DNA of 64,000 nt from Nelumbo lutea. Lineage: Eukaryota > Streptophyta > Magnoliopsida > Proteales > Nelumbonaceae. The notes under the pieces are model-generated. The model saw nothing but the letters and a program-made list of their open reading frames with translations, was not told the origin of the DNA and did no database searches. Numbering within the stretch: position 1 is the stretch's first letter; each line of letters starts with the position of its first letter. The stretch lies in assembly GCA_022828595.1 (NCBI GenBank), contig JAKGHH010000001.1, positions 126,058,999-126,122,998 of the forward strand, read 5' to 3'. Below are positions 1 through 11,189 of the stretch, in pieces. A program made the position numbers and the translations under genes.

Positions 1-1316
1 ATCTTTGTTTTGGCTTTGGTAATGGTGTTTCTCTATGTCCAAAGATCACAAGAGCCATTAACAGATGCAGTGGAAAGGAATCATCATCACTCATTTCCAT
101 CTTCTACACCTCTGGGGGTATCGTGTGGGGTATTGGAAGGGGTGTCGGAGAAGACTTTCCATCTCTATTCCAATAAAGGAGGAGTCACGTATCCATGGAT
201 GGATCCAATCCATGTTGTCTTGGCAGAGACTGCCAGAGTTTAGGGTAATCAGTTACTTAAGTTAAGGGTTTAGGGTAATTCGATCTATTTTTACTTGCTG
301 GTGTCCGACTATCAGCGATGCTTTCTCGATCATTAGAGATGACAGTTGGATGTGGAAACGATAGTCGAAGACATGCTGGAGGCGGTGGTGGACAGCTCTG
401 CTACAAGAAGAGGAAGATGGACAATAACTTTGCCCCTTTTTGAGATTATTTTTAAAAAGTTAATTTATTTTTGAAATTTTATTAAATATATTACTTTTAT
501 TGATATTAGGGCCTAAAAGTTGCCTTTATCTGATATAACCCCAAAAAATTAACTTTTAAATGTGTAATATATATAATAATATATATATATATATAATTAT
601 TGAATAATAATTTTTATTAGATGTTTTTTGTTTTTCCAAAATTTGATTACAGTTCAATTTTCATTTTAACAAGTTAAGTTATTTAAATTTTGGTTTATTT
701 GATTTGATTTTGAATTCGAACAAACCAAATGCCTCACCCTAGCTAATTAGAGAAGCCTGTAGAAAAATACAGAGTGGGAGTTGGAGTTTTACACTAATTC
801 ATATTTACACCGAAAACAAATGCGTACAAATATGAATCGACGGTGGAACTTTACGTCGATTTGCATTTACATCACAAACAAATGCAGACAGGCTACAAAC
901 TGAACCATGTAAATATTTATATATACTTTTGTTAGCATCTCATCTCAAGATAGTAATTTTGCCCAATCAAAGTTATCTAATTCTTGCTTTATTTAATAAA
1001 ATTATCATAAAAGAGTATCTATTTTGCACACATAGAAAGGCCTTTGTGGTGAATTATTTATTTCCAGGATTACAGAGAGACCACCTACAATGGATTCATT
1101 TATGTCTTCTAGAAGATGAGTTCATCCTCCAAAAAGGAAAAAAAAAAGAAAAAAAAAACTCTAAACAACCACAACTGGGAATATATAGCCCAACTTTAGA
1201 TGGTAATTAAAGCAAATTATTAGAGATGCATAAATAACTAATGTTAGAATGATTAATTTTAGCTGATATAAACCAGCAACATACCCCACGTTTTATCTCC
1301 ATATCAATTAATTAAT
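1..1316. other. AT-rich spacer without a recognisable gene
   Basis: I see no gene here. The stretch holds an (AT)n run near 566-600 and scattered short open frames without protein-like composition. One short 'gggtttagggt' string near 241-285 resembles a plant telomere unit, but it is not repeated in tandem. Confidence 0.6.
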
Positions 1317-1319
1317 TAA

Positions 1320-1947
1320 GGTCCTGTTTGGTAATGTTTCGTGAGAGTGTTTTTCTCGTTCCCGGTGCTTTCGTAGAACAGAAATATGTTTTGAAAAAAA
1401 AGTAAGAAATAAGTCGTTCTAAAGTAAGAACATTTTTTGGAAGTGATAAATTGACACTCTCAAAGAACATATTCACAGGAAACGTGTGATTCCCACAACG
1501 TCCCTCATTATTTACGAATACGTGCGTTGTGTTCTCACGTGAGAGAAGGGGTATCACGTACACATGTAAGCTTGTCTTTGCTGTTTTTTACATTGGAGCA
1601 TTGGATGTTTTATTTTTTCATCATAAAATTATAATTTTTTTATCAATAACTGTTGCAACGATCATCTCCTCTTGCAAGACTATCCCAACAATCAATTTTA
1701 AATTACATCGTTATGACGTGACATTTGTTTAATTTTAGAATTGATGGGATGGATTTGAAGAACTGATGTTAAGAAATAGTTTCGTTATTCAAACGTTGTT
1801 TTTGTTTTTTTAGAACAAAAATCTGTTTTCAAAGAACAATTTGCCAAATGCCTTTATTATTCCTCAAGATTAAGAAATAAAATTCTTGTTTTAACACAAA
1901 AGTTTCTAAAAAAATAGAAACAAATGGAAACATTTCCAAACAGGGAC
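1320..1947. mobile_element. Tourist-like (PIF/Harbinger type) non-autonomous element
   Basis: The left end (ggtcctgtttggtaatgttt) and the inverted right end (gaaacatttccaaacagggac, read in reverse complement) form a 21-bp terminal inverted repeat with about three mismatches. Both ends are flanked by the trinucleotide TAA (1317-1319 and 1948-1950). TAA/TTA target duplications and a 'GG..CTGTTTGG' terminus are typical of plant Tourist/PIF-Harbinger elements. The 628-bp body is AT-rich and shows no transposase, so it would have been moved by an enzyme encoded elsewhere. Confidence 0.7.
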
Positions 1948-1950
1948 TAA

Positions 1951-2469
1951 TGACTTTGCTTTATCTACACACTGATTATTTGTTAGTGCAATAGTGCTGA
2001 TGATGATCAAGAAATTAATAACACACTGATTGCATTAGGAAAAGGATTTTTTATCCAATCAAACCATTAGACGTAACACATTGATTAGTGATTAAGACAT
2101 CATGTATGATACTTTCGGATCAAACATGTATCTCATCCTTTTTGTTTATTTTGTTTCTTTGACAAATAACTTTCATTATCTTAGCAAATTGAATAGGTAT
2201 CATCCTTCACCTCCTTCTTCCCACTATAATTCCTGCATTATATTTCTAATTAGAGATGGAATTTTCTTCCAGCAAGAAATAGCAGAATGAAAATTTAAAT
2301 CAAATTGCGCCTAACAAATGGTAGTTTCAAGAGAGCGATTGTCTTGATGAGCTTTTCCAATTTTTCTTTTATTTTTCATATAAACAAAACAAAATACCCA
2401 CATGACTGTAATCATCTTCTTGTGGTTGTTGGCTTAAATGATCTGAGATTAGATCCGTCCCCTCTAGGT
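1951..2469. other. Spacer, nothing recognised
   Basis: AT-rich sequence between two small elements. I see no gene, RNA or repeat structure that I can support. Confidence 0.5.
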
Positions 2470-2477
2470 GGTCATAG

Positions 2478-2726
2478 CCATGGTTTTTAAAACCAACTTG
2501 AATACCGAATTGGTCAGGGGTCTGGTTATCGGGTCGAAGGTCGGGTCCATTCTGACAAAAAAAAATAAAAAATAATCAAAATCATTCAAACAGTTTGAAT
2601 GATTAACCGCCCGAAGTAGCAGTTTGTTGACCAAAATCGATGGTTTTTTGAGAAATCTCAATTTTGAGGAACCTGTTCGAGTTTTTCCCGTCCAACTGTC
2701 CGATTTAGTCCGGTTTTGAAAACCAT
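2478..2726. mobile_element. Small MITE with catggtttttaaaacc inverted ends
   Basis: The ends (ccatggtttttaaaacc and ggttttgaaaaccat) are inverted copies. The 9-bp string tggtcatag occurs on both sides (2469-2477 and 2726-2734) and overlaps the right terminus by up to three bases, so the duplication is 6 to 9 bp. An 8-bp duplication would suit hAT and 9 bp would suit Mutator-like elements. The body of about 250 bp is non-coding. Confidence 0.6.
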
Positions 2727-2734
2727 GGTCATAG

Positions 2735-4204
2735 CATCTATCCATTGAGGAATGATCTGGGATCTCAGGATCAAACTGATGACGTGGTCGGCTTTTCAAA
2801 GCATATTAAATTAAAATGTGTCATATCTATACTCTATACTCTATTAGTCACATTGCTTGTCAAATTTAAAATCAGGCGGCGTGATCAAGGAACGAGTATA
2901 CCATTAATGAGAAGACCGTTGAGGACTCATACTGTGTGCTTGCTTCTTCACTGTAAATTGATTTCACAGATGTGCAGAGCATGTCTGGCTGGCTCAGAAT
3001 CACCATTTGTGAAAAAAAAAGTTAGAATCAAAATCCCTCCAAAATCGGAATAGTCTATTCCTATAGTCGGTTCATATAAGTGGGAATTGAAATCAGGTTT
3101 CTCAAGAAAGAGGAAAGAAATGACATTCCACCAAGAATGAGAATGAGATTCTAATTCAGCCCAATCAAACAGTTGAAATCAGAGTTAACTCTTGTGGGGT
3201 TCAATTTCTGCCGACCCTTATCCTATCTACTTAATATCTCAGTAGCAATGAGGAGACCCTCATCAAGTGGCATCCCAGGCCTGTAAATTAATCTGCAAAA
3301 ATCGCCCTTCAGGCTTCAATTTTTTAAGTGTTTTTCTCTTACTACACAATGACTGTCTCTTGTGTCTGCAGAAATTGGCCTATTTATAAGTATGCCACCC
3401 CCACCCAGGTCCACCTAATAACTTTGATCTGTCACAATTTTAAAGAATGGAAATCGACCATTAAGTGCATCCCAACTAAAGCACTGTTCTACCATAAATG
3501 GGTTTTATCTGGTTTTGATAATATTTATAAAACTACATTGCTGATTTTTGGCACAGTTGATCTTCTAAGACCCTTCTGATCCGATGCATGCTTCCTTAAA
3601 CATACTAATAAATTTATGTAAAATACTATCTACTCCAATAGATGAGATGGGTATGTGGAAGAAATAGAAATAACAGGATTGGATATGGTCATTCCAAGAA
3701 AACTAAAGGAGTAGTTTCATTAGGTGATAAAAGTATACAATAAAATGTTTTAGTCCACCCATAAAAATTTATCTATTTTCTATGTTTTTGTTTTAAGAAC
3801 CAATTTATTTTCAAACTAAATGGTTTTGATCTGTTTTGGAGCTTCTCACAAGAACACTTCACTTTAAAGAATACCTTTTTTAATTTGTCTTTCAAACCTC
3901 TCTTTATTATGGTGATTCCAGCACAAAAAGAGGTTATAGAATTGGGACATTGAGTATCAAGAGTCCAGATGCTCTGCCCACGTCTACCCATGCACATAAC
4001 ATCTCAACAACGCATGAGGAACATCTCATTCTCTTAGATAGTATATTATGTATGGGGAGAGATGATCCCAATACACGAAAGTAGTATGTTGTGGATAGAC
4101 ATGAGTAGAATTCTTGTGAACAGGAGATTCGGAGTCGAGTATCAAAGGGTTTTAAGACTTCTCCATATAGCACAATGGGGATCCATCATCCATCAAACCT
4201 TTTT
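2735..4204. other. Spacer, nothing recognised
   Basis: Several short frames exist (for example 3328-3579, plus strand), but none has a recognisable domain or codon pattern. The segment near 3048-3180 loosely resembles 60,300-60,530 (both hold 'gcccaat.aaacagtt'), which hints at another decayed repeat family. Confidence 0.4.
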
Positions 4205-4480
4205 CCTGTTAAGTAAAAAAGAACAAAAAGAAAGAAAAGAAGACCCCAATTGAAGAAGGGTTGGAAAGACCAACTTCAAAGAAGGAAAAATCTAGGATCC
4301 ATGGTGAGGAGGACTTCTACTTTAACAATGTCATTATAATCATTGTAGTAGTAAATGTCTGACTTGGGTTTCATACAAGTTGGTGTATGATCAGTTTTCT
4401 AATATAAGTCTTATGGGAGCCACATGGATGCATTTAATCCCATGATGGATGTGGTTGTGGGATCCATAAGATTTTAAGAA
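4205..4480. repeat. Paralogous block, copy 1 (uninterrupted site)
   Basis: This stretch matches 21,345-21,505 followed by 22,427-22,595. Shared pieces include the 'caattgaagaag' stretch, 'aatgtcattataatcattg', the 'gagccacatggatg' motif and the ending 'tgtggggatcc' or 'tgtgggatcc'. At 4325-4335 the site acaatgtcatt is uninterrupted, whereas the second copy carries a LINE there. This copy therefore represents the state before that insertion. Confidence 0.7.
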
Positions 4481-4566
4481 GGTTATGAGTTCCTTAATGG
4501 CTAAAACTAAATTGGATAGACCACTACAGTTTTGAAAGTTTTATTATTTGATTATTTTAATAACTA

Positions 4567-4735
4567 AGGGGTGTTATTTTTTTGGATTTTGAGAGGAGGT
4601 AAAGTTAGTCAATGGGATTTTGGTTTCCATTGACCAAGAATCCTATGTTCTTTTTTCAGATTTATGTGGGGACCGAGGAAAGTTTATAGTACTTGGTCCC
4701 ATTGACCAAAATCCCTAAAAACCCACTATAGTACC
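4567..4735. repeat. Fragment of the 5,097-5,475 repeat family
   Basis: It shares with 5,097-5,200 the sequence 'ggattttgagagg', 'tcaatggg.ttttg.ttt.cattgacca' and 'cttttttcagatttatg.gggga'. Only the left part of the family is present, so it is a truncated copy. Confidence 0.5.
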
Positions 4736-5096
4736 TGGTTCAATCAAATGAATCAAATAAATGTATGAAATATTATACTTGGTCCCATTGTTGTAAATTT
4801 CTATCCAGCATTCTGTTGACAGATTATCTAGATTGATGGTTGAGATTTTACCACACCATATTTTAATTTATATTAACCAAACAAATGACCTAGCCAGTCT
4901 CACCCTCGAGTTAGATTTACCACACATTCACTTCCCATTAATTACTAGTTACCATGTCAGATGTTGTTTATAAAAATCTTTTTTAACATTTTGATGCCCT
5001 ACTAATACTCAGTTTTTAACTGCAAAAAGGAGATAAGTGCTTAAAATAAGGAGTGTCAAATACAGATTCTTTCGTGAATCTTTACTTAACCTTTGG

Positions 5097-5475
5097 GGGG
5101 CGTTCTTTTTCAGATTTTGAGAGGGGAAAGTTGATCAATGGGGTTTTGATTTTCATTGACCAAAAACCCCATATTCTTTTTTCAGATTTATGCGGGGACT
5201 AGGGAAAGTTTATTTTCCTGTATACCACTTACGGGGTAAGTGATACCCATCCCTTAGGTGGGTAAATAACTTTCCCACTTGGGGAGAAAGTTATCACCAC
5301 TTGAATGGGACAAAAATGCTCCTTTCAATATTTGATTTTTATGGTTAAAATGGTCATTGCCTTATTTACATGGTTAAAATGTACTTACCTAGGTAAGTGT
5401 TTCCCAGGAACAACTTACCTAGGTAACTGCATTTATTGGGTAAATAACTTACCGAAAAGTGCACAAGGCATTGAT
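5097..5475. mobile_element. MITE-like repeat, copy 1
   Basis: This segment is found again in reverse orientation at 38,130-38,465. Shared words include 'ggcaatgaccatttta' (reverse complemented here), 'ggtgggtaaataac' and 'aagtgtttcccaggaa'. The two ends (gggcgttctttttc and, inverted, ggccttgtttgctttttgg in copy 2) look like a diverged terminal inverted repeat. I see no coding capacity. The superfamily is uncertain. Confidence 0.5.
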
Positions 5476-5892
5476 CTCCTTCATACAAGTAATAATGCAG
5501 CTCATGCCATTGCCAACAAGAGGGGATGTACTTCAAATACTTGGCACCGAGTCAATCACCAGCCAACAAAACACATTCCAACCCTCTACTAACATGATCT
5601 TACACTGTACATCTCATACATTGCAGGTTCCACTTTTATGATGGGTCTCAGTCTTATAATGAGATGTTCAGTGTTAGATCATCAAGTTGGTACAGGGCTA
5701 GAACATGTTTTATTGGCAGAAGATCTCAACTCCTTGGTACTTTCACAATGTTTCTTGTTACATGTTTGTTGAAAGATAAATTGCAATGAAAGTTGCACTA
5801 AAAAAAACATTTGAAAGATGAACTCAAATAAGTATTATTGTTATTCGGGGAACTATACAATTTCAATATTTATTATGACTTTTTAATTGCCC

Positions 5893-6395
5893 TTCCATGA
5901 GCTCATAACACCCACTTCACAGCACTTGCAGTTGAATATAGGGATCATCTCTGCCCATGAATAAAAACATACAAATATGGGAAATGTTCCTAATGTGCAG
6001 CTACAAGTTGCTGTGAGGTAGGTGTGAAGAGCATTCTGTGAGGAGCAACCTTGTGTGCATCACATTAGAGAGACAGAGGCAACTTCCGTTAGAGGGACTG
6101 ATTCTGTTGTATTGGAATTGGGATCTGCTCCTTGCATAGTGCACCACACACCAGCCTCACAGCCACATCCCACTCTGTATAGGGAACATCTCCCCATGAA
6201 TAATAAATTCAAAGACGAGAGATGTTTCCAATGTGCAGCTACAATACATGTTACGAAATCGATGTGAGACGTGCATCATAAGGAGCATATTGGAACTCAT
6301 TGTATTGAATGAACAGGATATACTCCTCACACGGGGGCACCTCACATGCACATCCATCGTCCATTGGGAACATCTCCCGTGAATAATAATTTATA
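5893..6395. repeat. Cluster of five alternating foldback arms
   Basis: One arm of about 60-80 bp occurs five times in alternating orientation: about 5895-5955 (minus), 5975-6050 (plus), 6120-6196 (minus), 6216-6292 (plus) and 6300-6385 (minus). The arm is recognised by 'gggagatgtttcc', a middle 'gctgtgaggt.ggtgtg' and an end 'gcat..gaggagca'. Spacers keep a 'catgaataataaat' tail. Further single arms lie at about 8786-8866 and 62,736-62,800. This looks like nested palindromic MITEs. Confidence 0.55.
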
Positions 6396-6828
6396 ATTTC
6401 GTTAAGACGGCCAAAAGCTAATAGACATAAATTGGGGGCGAAAGTTAATAAACATGGATGAATCAAAATACAAATAAGATTATATTTTATATATATAGAA
6501 ATTGTGGGGATTACAATTCATTTATTTTCTCTCTTATTTCACAAATATATTTTTTGATCGGATTACACAACGGAGGGAGCCCATCCCCATTCACTTTAAC
6601 ATTGTGATAACGGAATTTGATCCCGGGTATCCGCTGCAACGAAGTGGCGCTCCTAGCAACTCGACCCCAACCAGTTGGTTTATTAATAATAATAATAATA
6701 ATAATAATTTATTCCTTGCCGTTTGTCACCTTGCCATTTATTTATTTATTTCTTTGTTTGATGGATTCCCCAACCCAGCTGAAGGTGGGATTCATTCCAA
6801 GCATCCAGGACGACCAGCCAGAAACTTT
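6396..6828. other. Spacer with a (TAA)n run
   Basis: Non-coding sequence with a (TAA)n microsatellite at 6681-6710. Homology to the second KCS copy begins only at about 6821, just beyond the stop codon of pseudogene A, so the 3' flanks of the two copies are otherwise unrelated. Confidence 0.5.
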
Positions 6829-8256
6829 CTACCAGTTCTCTAATGGGTATCGATGGGAGCAATCAGTCCATGGATTTTCAGCTTCTTCGCACGAATCACG
6901 CAGCGACTTCCAGACGACGCTGCACACCTTGAACCCCGTCCCGAACGCCAGCATCCACAGCTTATCACCTTTCTTTATTCTTTTCTTCGCATCAAAATAT
7001 GCCAGCTCGTAGAACACCAGAGTACCAGACGTGTTTCCGAATCGGTGCAGACACATCCGAGCCGGCTCTGTCAACTCGTCGCTGAGTCTTAGCACTCGTG
7101 ACACCTGTTCTATCACAGCCTTCCCACCCGTGTGGATACACATGTGGTCAAATGCCGTCGTGAAATCAGGTACAGTTGGCTTCGACTCGCCGCTGAAATG
7201 ATTGTGCAGACATTACGACCGAGTACGCATACGAAACTAATTGACTCACTGGGAGAACTCGTGGTGCAAGCGACCGGATGTGATCGCGCAAGGCAAGGCC
7301 AGCAACTCGGACTAAGTCCTTCTTGAGTGACATCCCCAGATTACCCAACTCATCTTCTTTCTGAAACGCGGCCGTGTAGGCACTGTCGTCGGCTCCATGG
7401 TGAGTCCTGAGCGAGTTGACGAGTTCCATCTTGGCGACCGCGCGGCAGCTTGAGTCGTTCGTGATCAACGCGGCAGCACAACCGACACGGAAGATGCAGT
7501 TGGCGACGACCATGGAGCGGTCATGACCAAAGTACCGATTCGAGCTGAGGTTCTCGGTGACGACGACGAGTGCGTACCTTATAAGTCTGCTGCTTTTCAA
7601 GAGCTTGGCGGCCATGTCCATGGAAATGACGCCTGAGCTGCAGCCCATACCTGAGAGGTTGAATGTTCTAACGTCTGGTCTTAGTTTGTAATGATTGACT
7701 ACGAGGGACGTAAGGGAAGGAACCGTCGCGAACATGCCGCAGGCGACAATGACGATGTCTATACGTTGTGGGTCGATCTTGGTTTTGGAGAGGAGTGAAT
7801 CAATGGCGGAGAAGATCCCTTCCTTGGATTCTTGAATGGAGGACACTAACTTAGCTCTGTTCTCTGCTCGAAAGGTGACTGGGGGTAAGTAGGTTTCATC
7901 ACCCAGGCCAGACTTGTTACAGATGCCCTTCATGAACTCTTCGGTTTTAGCGGAGAAGGGCTGAGTCCGGCGAATGACATACAGTAACGCTTCTAAACTG
8001 AGCTTACTATCGAAGTCAGGTTTAAAGCAGGCGTAGTCCAACATCAGAACTGGGAATGGACGAGCGTAGAAGTAGTAGAGTATGGATATGAGTAGGCAGC
8101 CGGTGCATGAAATCGAGACTGTGAGATTGTGGGAGAGGAATTGGATGAGGTGGTGAGACAATGGGGTCTGGAATAAGAGGGCCTGAGCGAGGAGGGTTTG
8201 GAGAAAACAGCGGCAAAGGAAGCCTGGAGTAGTTGGACATAGGTGAGGTTTGTCAT
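6829..8256 (-). pseudogene. 3-ketoacyl-CoA synthase pseudogene, copy A
   Basis: The protein is a plant-type condensing enzyme that joins malonyl-CoA to long-chain acyl-CoA at the endoplasmic reticulum in very-long-chain fatty acid synthesis. The start at 8256 (MTNLTYVQLLQ) is shared with copy B. A hydrophobic N-terminus follows, then the active-site Cys in 'NLSGMGCSSGVIS', a conserved 'RTHHGADD', the catalytic His region 'CIHTGGKAVIE' and the catalytic Asn in 'LHRFGNTSG'. The stop is at 6829. The span implies about 475 residues, normal for the family. Two frameshifts break it: one near 8195-8212 (a likely single-base loss) and one near 7176-7197 (a likely two-base loss before 'ESKP'). Everything between is open and well conserved. 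Either it is a recent pseudogene or the two indels are sequence errors. The KCS clade is not determined. Confidence 0.85.
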
Positions 8257-8404
8257 CGTGTTTGGGGTCGCTGAGGGGTAGTGCAGATATATATGAAGAG
8301 GATGGAACAGGAAGGAAGAAATGGGTTGTGTAGGAGTGGCGGAGGTGAGTTCAGGCTCTAGCCTCTGAGCATCCTGTCTGCCTTGGAGAGAAAGGTTTGC
8401 CAAT

Positions 8405-8416
8405 GTTTTTATAGCC
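8405..8416 (-). promoter_or_regulatory. TATA box of KCS copy A
   Basis: On the minus strand the sequence is ggctataaaaac, about 150 bases upstream of the ATG at 8256. The same box stands at the matching place in copy B (40,527-40,539). Conservation in both copies makes this the likely core promoter, leaving a 5' leader of roughly 120 bases. The open frame reaching further upstream is then leader rather than protein. Confidence 0.5.
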
Positions 8417-8451
8417 AGATTAGAGAGAGATACAGAAGAAGCTAGCATTCA

Positions 8452-8566
8452 ACGTTTACAGCTTTATCTTCTTCTTTTTAATTGATCTACTTGCAAGACT
8501 TATAGCTACTTGACGTTTACAGCTTTATCTTCTTCTTTCTTTAATCGATTTAGCTACTTGCAAGGA
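8452..8566. repeat. Tandem duplication upstream of KCS copy A
   Basis: Two units of about 61 bp both start with acgtttacagctttatcttc and both run into 'ctacttgcaag'. They lie just upstream of the TATA box of copy A. Copy B has its own duplication of the same motif with a different period (112 bp). Confidence 0.65.
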
Positions 8567-8785
8567 GAGAGAGAGAGAGGTATTGAGTGAGTTGAGTCAG
8601 GGAGTGCTGGACCCTAGCTATCAGTCTATTCTCCTCCCAAGTCCCAAGTTCCCAACTTGGCGTCCCACAGAATATGGAGTATAGGGCGACGGTTCAAACC
8701 CAGGTAACTGGAACGCTGGATCTGCTTCTCGTAGAGCGCGATATATCACGGCACATCCGCCGTACATCTGCTATTTGTATATTGT

Positions 8786-8866
8786 CATTCATGAGAGATG
8801 TTCTAAATACACGGCTGAAAACGTGCTGGGTTGGTGTGATGAGCGTTCAGTGAGGTGTAGAATCAG
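8786..8866. repeat. Single foldback arm
   Basis: It matches the arms in 5,893-6,395, starting 'catgagagatgtt' and continuing with 'cgtgctgggttggtgtgatgagcg'-like sequence. No partner arm is seen directly beside it. Confidence 0.4.
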
Positions 8867-8875
8867 ATTTCATGG

Positions 8876-10112
8876 CTGAGACTCTCGAGTTCGGATTTTC
8901 TGCACTTGGTTTCGTGTATTGTAGGGTGTACTTCCAATCGGATTTTAATACGTAGTGTTTTACATGCACATCTAGCTCACATGTGCCATAAAATTAAACG
9001 GAAAATTTGCCGGTATACCATTTTTGAAACTAAAAAAAGATGTAAATTCATCTTCTTCCCCAACTCGAGTATTGGAGAGTGATTCCGACTTCACACCCAC
9101 TATTCCTCTCCTCTCTCGCCCTCTTCCGATCTATCTCTTCTTTTTTCTTCTTCTTCCCTCTCCTTTGTCCCTCCCTCATCTCCCCCCCACCGCCCCCAGT
9201 TAGCAAGACTGCAAACTGGTTCCGTGTAATTTGGATTCAGCCCCGGGAACCGGCGGAGCCGCAGATCCCCCTTCATATTCTAATTTCCCGAATAATCGAT
9301 TTAGACTAGGGAGCTAAGATGGTAATGATAGTAGACTCGCCATTTTGGAGAGCGAAGCGTGTTATACTTGGCTGTTCTGATGTGGTGCCGGATTGCACCT
9401 CGGGCTGTACTGTGAAGTTGCAGTTGTTGATAATAGTCAATTTGTTTGATGATACCCCTGTAGAAACTGAAGCAAAATAAAACAAAGAATACGATCCAAA
9501 TCAAGAAATGAAATATGCGCAGAGTCGTTGACACAAAGCTTCTTAGAATGCATTACTTGGAACAAACTTAGTAAGAATAACATAATACAAGAAAAAACAC
9601 AAAGAACGTTGAACTAGCCAAACTATGAAATAACTTCAGATTGGCTGCTTTAAATTGTCAACAACCATAGAAGATTTTGAATCTTAAATGAAGATTCAAT
9701 CTACCCAAGCGGTAACTTCCCCATTAGGCGCTGGCGCTGTTTTTCTTCAAAGAGTTATTTGTCAACGTTGTTTGATGTCATAAAGGTTCACTGACGAATG
9801 ATCAGATAAGAGAAAGTGATCTTCTGAGTACCAACTTTTGTTACTCACATAAGAGAAGGAAAGGAATGTAGGTGCTTCCGTGAAGCCAGCCCCCGCTCTT
9901 TGGTTGTCGAGTTGGGGAAGAAGATGAACAGTTCTTCTCATTTTCTTTTTTTAATTTCAAAAAACATGTTTTATAAAATTATAACAAGACAAACTTCCGT
10001 TTCAGTTTTGGCACATGTGAGACGGGTGTGCATGTGAACCACGACGTGTTAAAATTTGATTGAAAGTGCACCTGCCCATACACGAAACCAAGTGCAGGAA
10101 ATCCGGATTCTC
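8876..10112. mobile_element. Mutator-like element with long inverted arms, possible Pack-MULE
   Basis: The segment 8876-9068 and the reverse complement of 9908-10,112 align over about 200 bp. Shared strings are 'tgcacttggtttcgtgtat', 'ttttaa.acgt.gtg.tt.acatgcaca', 'cacatgtgcca' and 'catcttcttccccaactcga'. Long arms of this size are characteristic of Mutator-like elements. The flanking duplication is unclear: 'catggc' and 'ccgtggc' are only similar. The interior (9069-9907) is unlike the arms. It has a CT-rich leader-like part, a GC-rich patch near 9240-9270 and a 53-codon open frame at 9319-9480. No transposase is visible, so the interior may be captured host sequence. Confidence 0.6.
9319..9480 (+). 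other. Short unidentified open frame inside the long-arm element
   Basis: A 53-codon frame begins with ATG (MVMIVDSPFWRAKR) and ends at a TAA at 9478-9480. It follows a CT-rich then GC-rich stretch that resembles a plant 5' leader. I do not recognise the peptide. It could be a captured first exon or chance. Confidence 0.2.
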
Positions 10113-10420
10113 ACCGTGGCTCTTTCCCCTTGTCTGTGGGTCGGGTCTTTTCTGACAGAATTAATGGAATAAAACCAAATCAATTTTTGTTGGGTTTTAA
10201 TTCTGTGTTTACATCGAACTTTCCATTAATAAATGGATTGGGATCGGTTCCTCTGATCAGACTTGAAGATTTTCTGTCAACGTCAATTATTAAAAAGGGG
10301 TAAAATATTAACCACTTTGTTTTCCAGTTTTCTATTTGACTGTGCATTCATTTAAGAGATGCTGTGAAGATTGAGTAAGGTGTGGTTGTTAACAAGTTGA
10401 AGCCCATGCTCTGCTATGGA

Positions 10421-11189
10421 TAGGAATGGCAAACGGGTAGAGTATCGTACAAATTGTCGTACTCATTTCCGAATTCGATTATGCATCTCTCATTTCAAAT
10501 CTGTCTTAAATTCGTCTGATTTTTCTTCTCAATTTTTGAAACTCATCCCATCCCAAACTCGTTAACCTATTATCCCTTATCAAACGTTTTTACTAAAAAA
10601 ACTTTTTTACTGCTTATACTATAATTTAAATTCAGATCAATTAATAATAGCATCAAATCTCTTAACATTACTTTAAGCCATCAAGTCATCTCACATTTTA
10701 TGTTATTTAACAAAATAAAATAGATTTTATTAATTTTTGTGTTTATCAAAATAATCAATACATATATATGATTAACATTTCTAACTAAAAATTAAAAGAA
10801 ATAATATTTAAAATTAACATTTTATAACAAAATGAAATAAACAATTTATTAAATCCAAACTTACATCAAACGATGATTTTAATCCCAAGAAATTTATACA
10901 AATAAAATATTAATAATAGAATAATTATCTTAATACTTAAAATTTATAAATTTGTGTGCGATATATAATATAATAGGTTCACATTTATGCATCCCAGGTA
11001 TCAAGTATTGGATACCCTAAAGTCAAAACCCAAACCCACCCCAAACTCTATAAAGTTTTAATCTAAAATCCTAAACCTATAGGGTTTTAATCTACACCAT
11101 CCCAAACCCTATAGGGTTTTGGTAAACCTGTCCTATTAGGGTCAGAATGGGTCGAATATACTGAAAATTCTCGAAAAATTGCCATCCTA
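10421..11189. mobile_element. hAT-like MITE candidate
   Basis: The left end 'taggaatggcaa' and the right end 'attgccatccta' are inverted copies. The flanks (gctatgga and ctcctgga) share only their last four to five bases, so the 8-bp duplication is weak. 'GGATGGCAA..GGGT' ends are common among plant hAT-type MITEs. The body is AT-rich and near 11,030-11,120 holds imperfect repeats of 'aaccctatagggttttaatc'. Confidence 0.45.

Noticed and set aside
241..285. Telomere-like string gggtttagggt
   Set aside because: Only isolated units are present with no tandem run, so it is not an interstitial telomere array.
2464..2799. 111-codon minus-strand frame
   Set aside because: It lies across the 2,478-2,726 MITE and its flanks, with no domain.
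8257..8448. Upstream extension of the KCS A frame to an earlier ATG
   Set aside because: The extension covers a conserved TATA box and has no similarity to KCS N-termini. It is better read as promoter and leader.
9079..9309. Ser/Phe/Pro-rich plus-strand frame in the long-arm element
   Set aside because: It is produced by a CT-rich simple-sequence tract.
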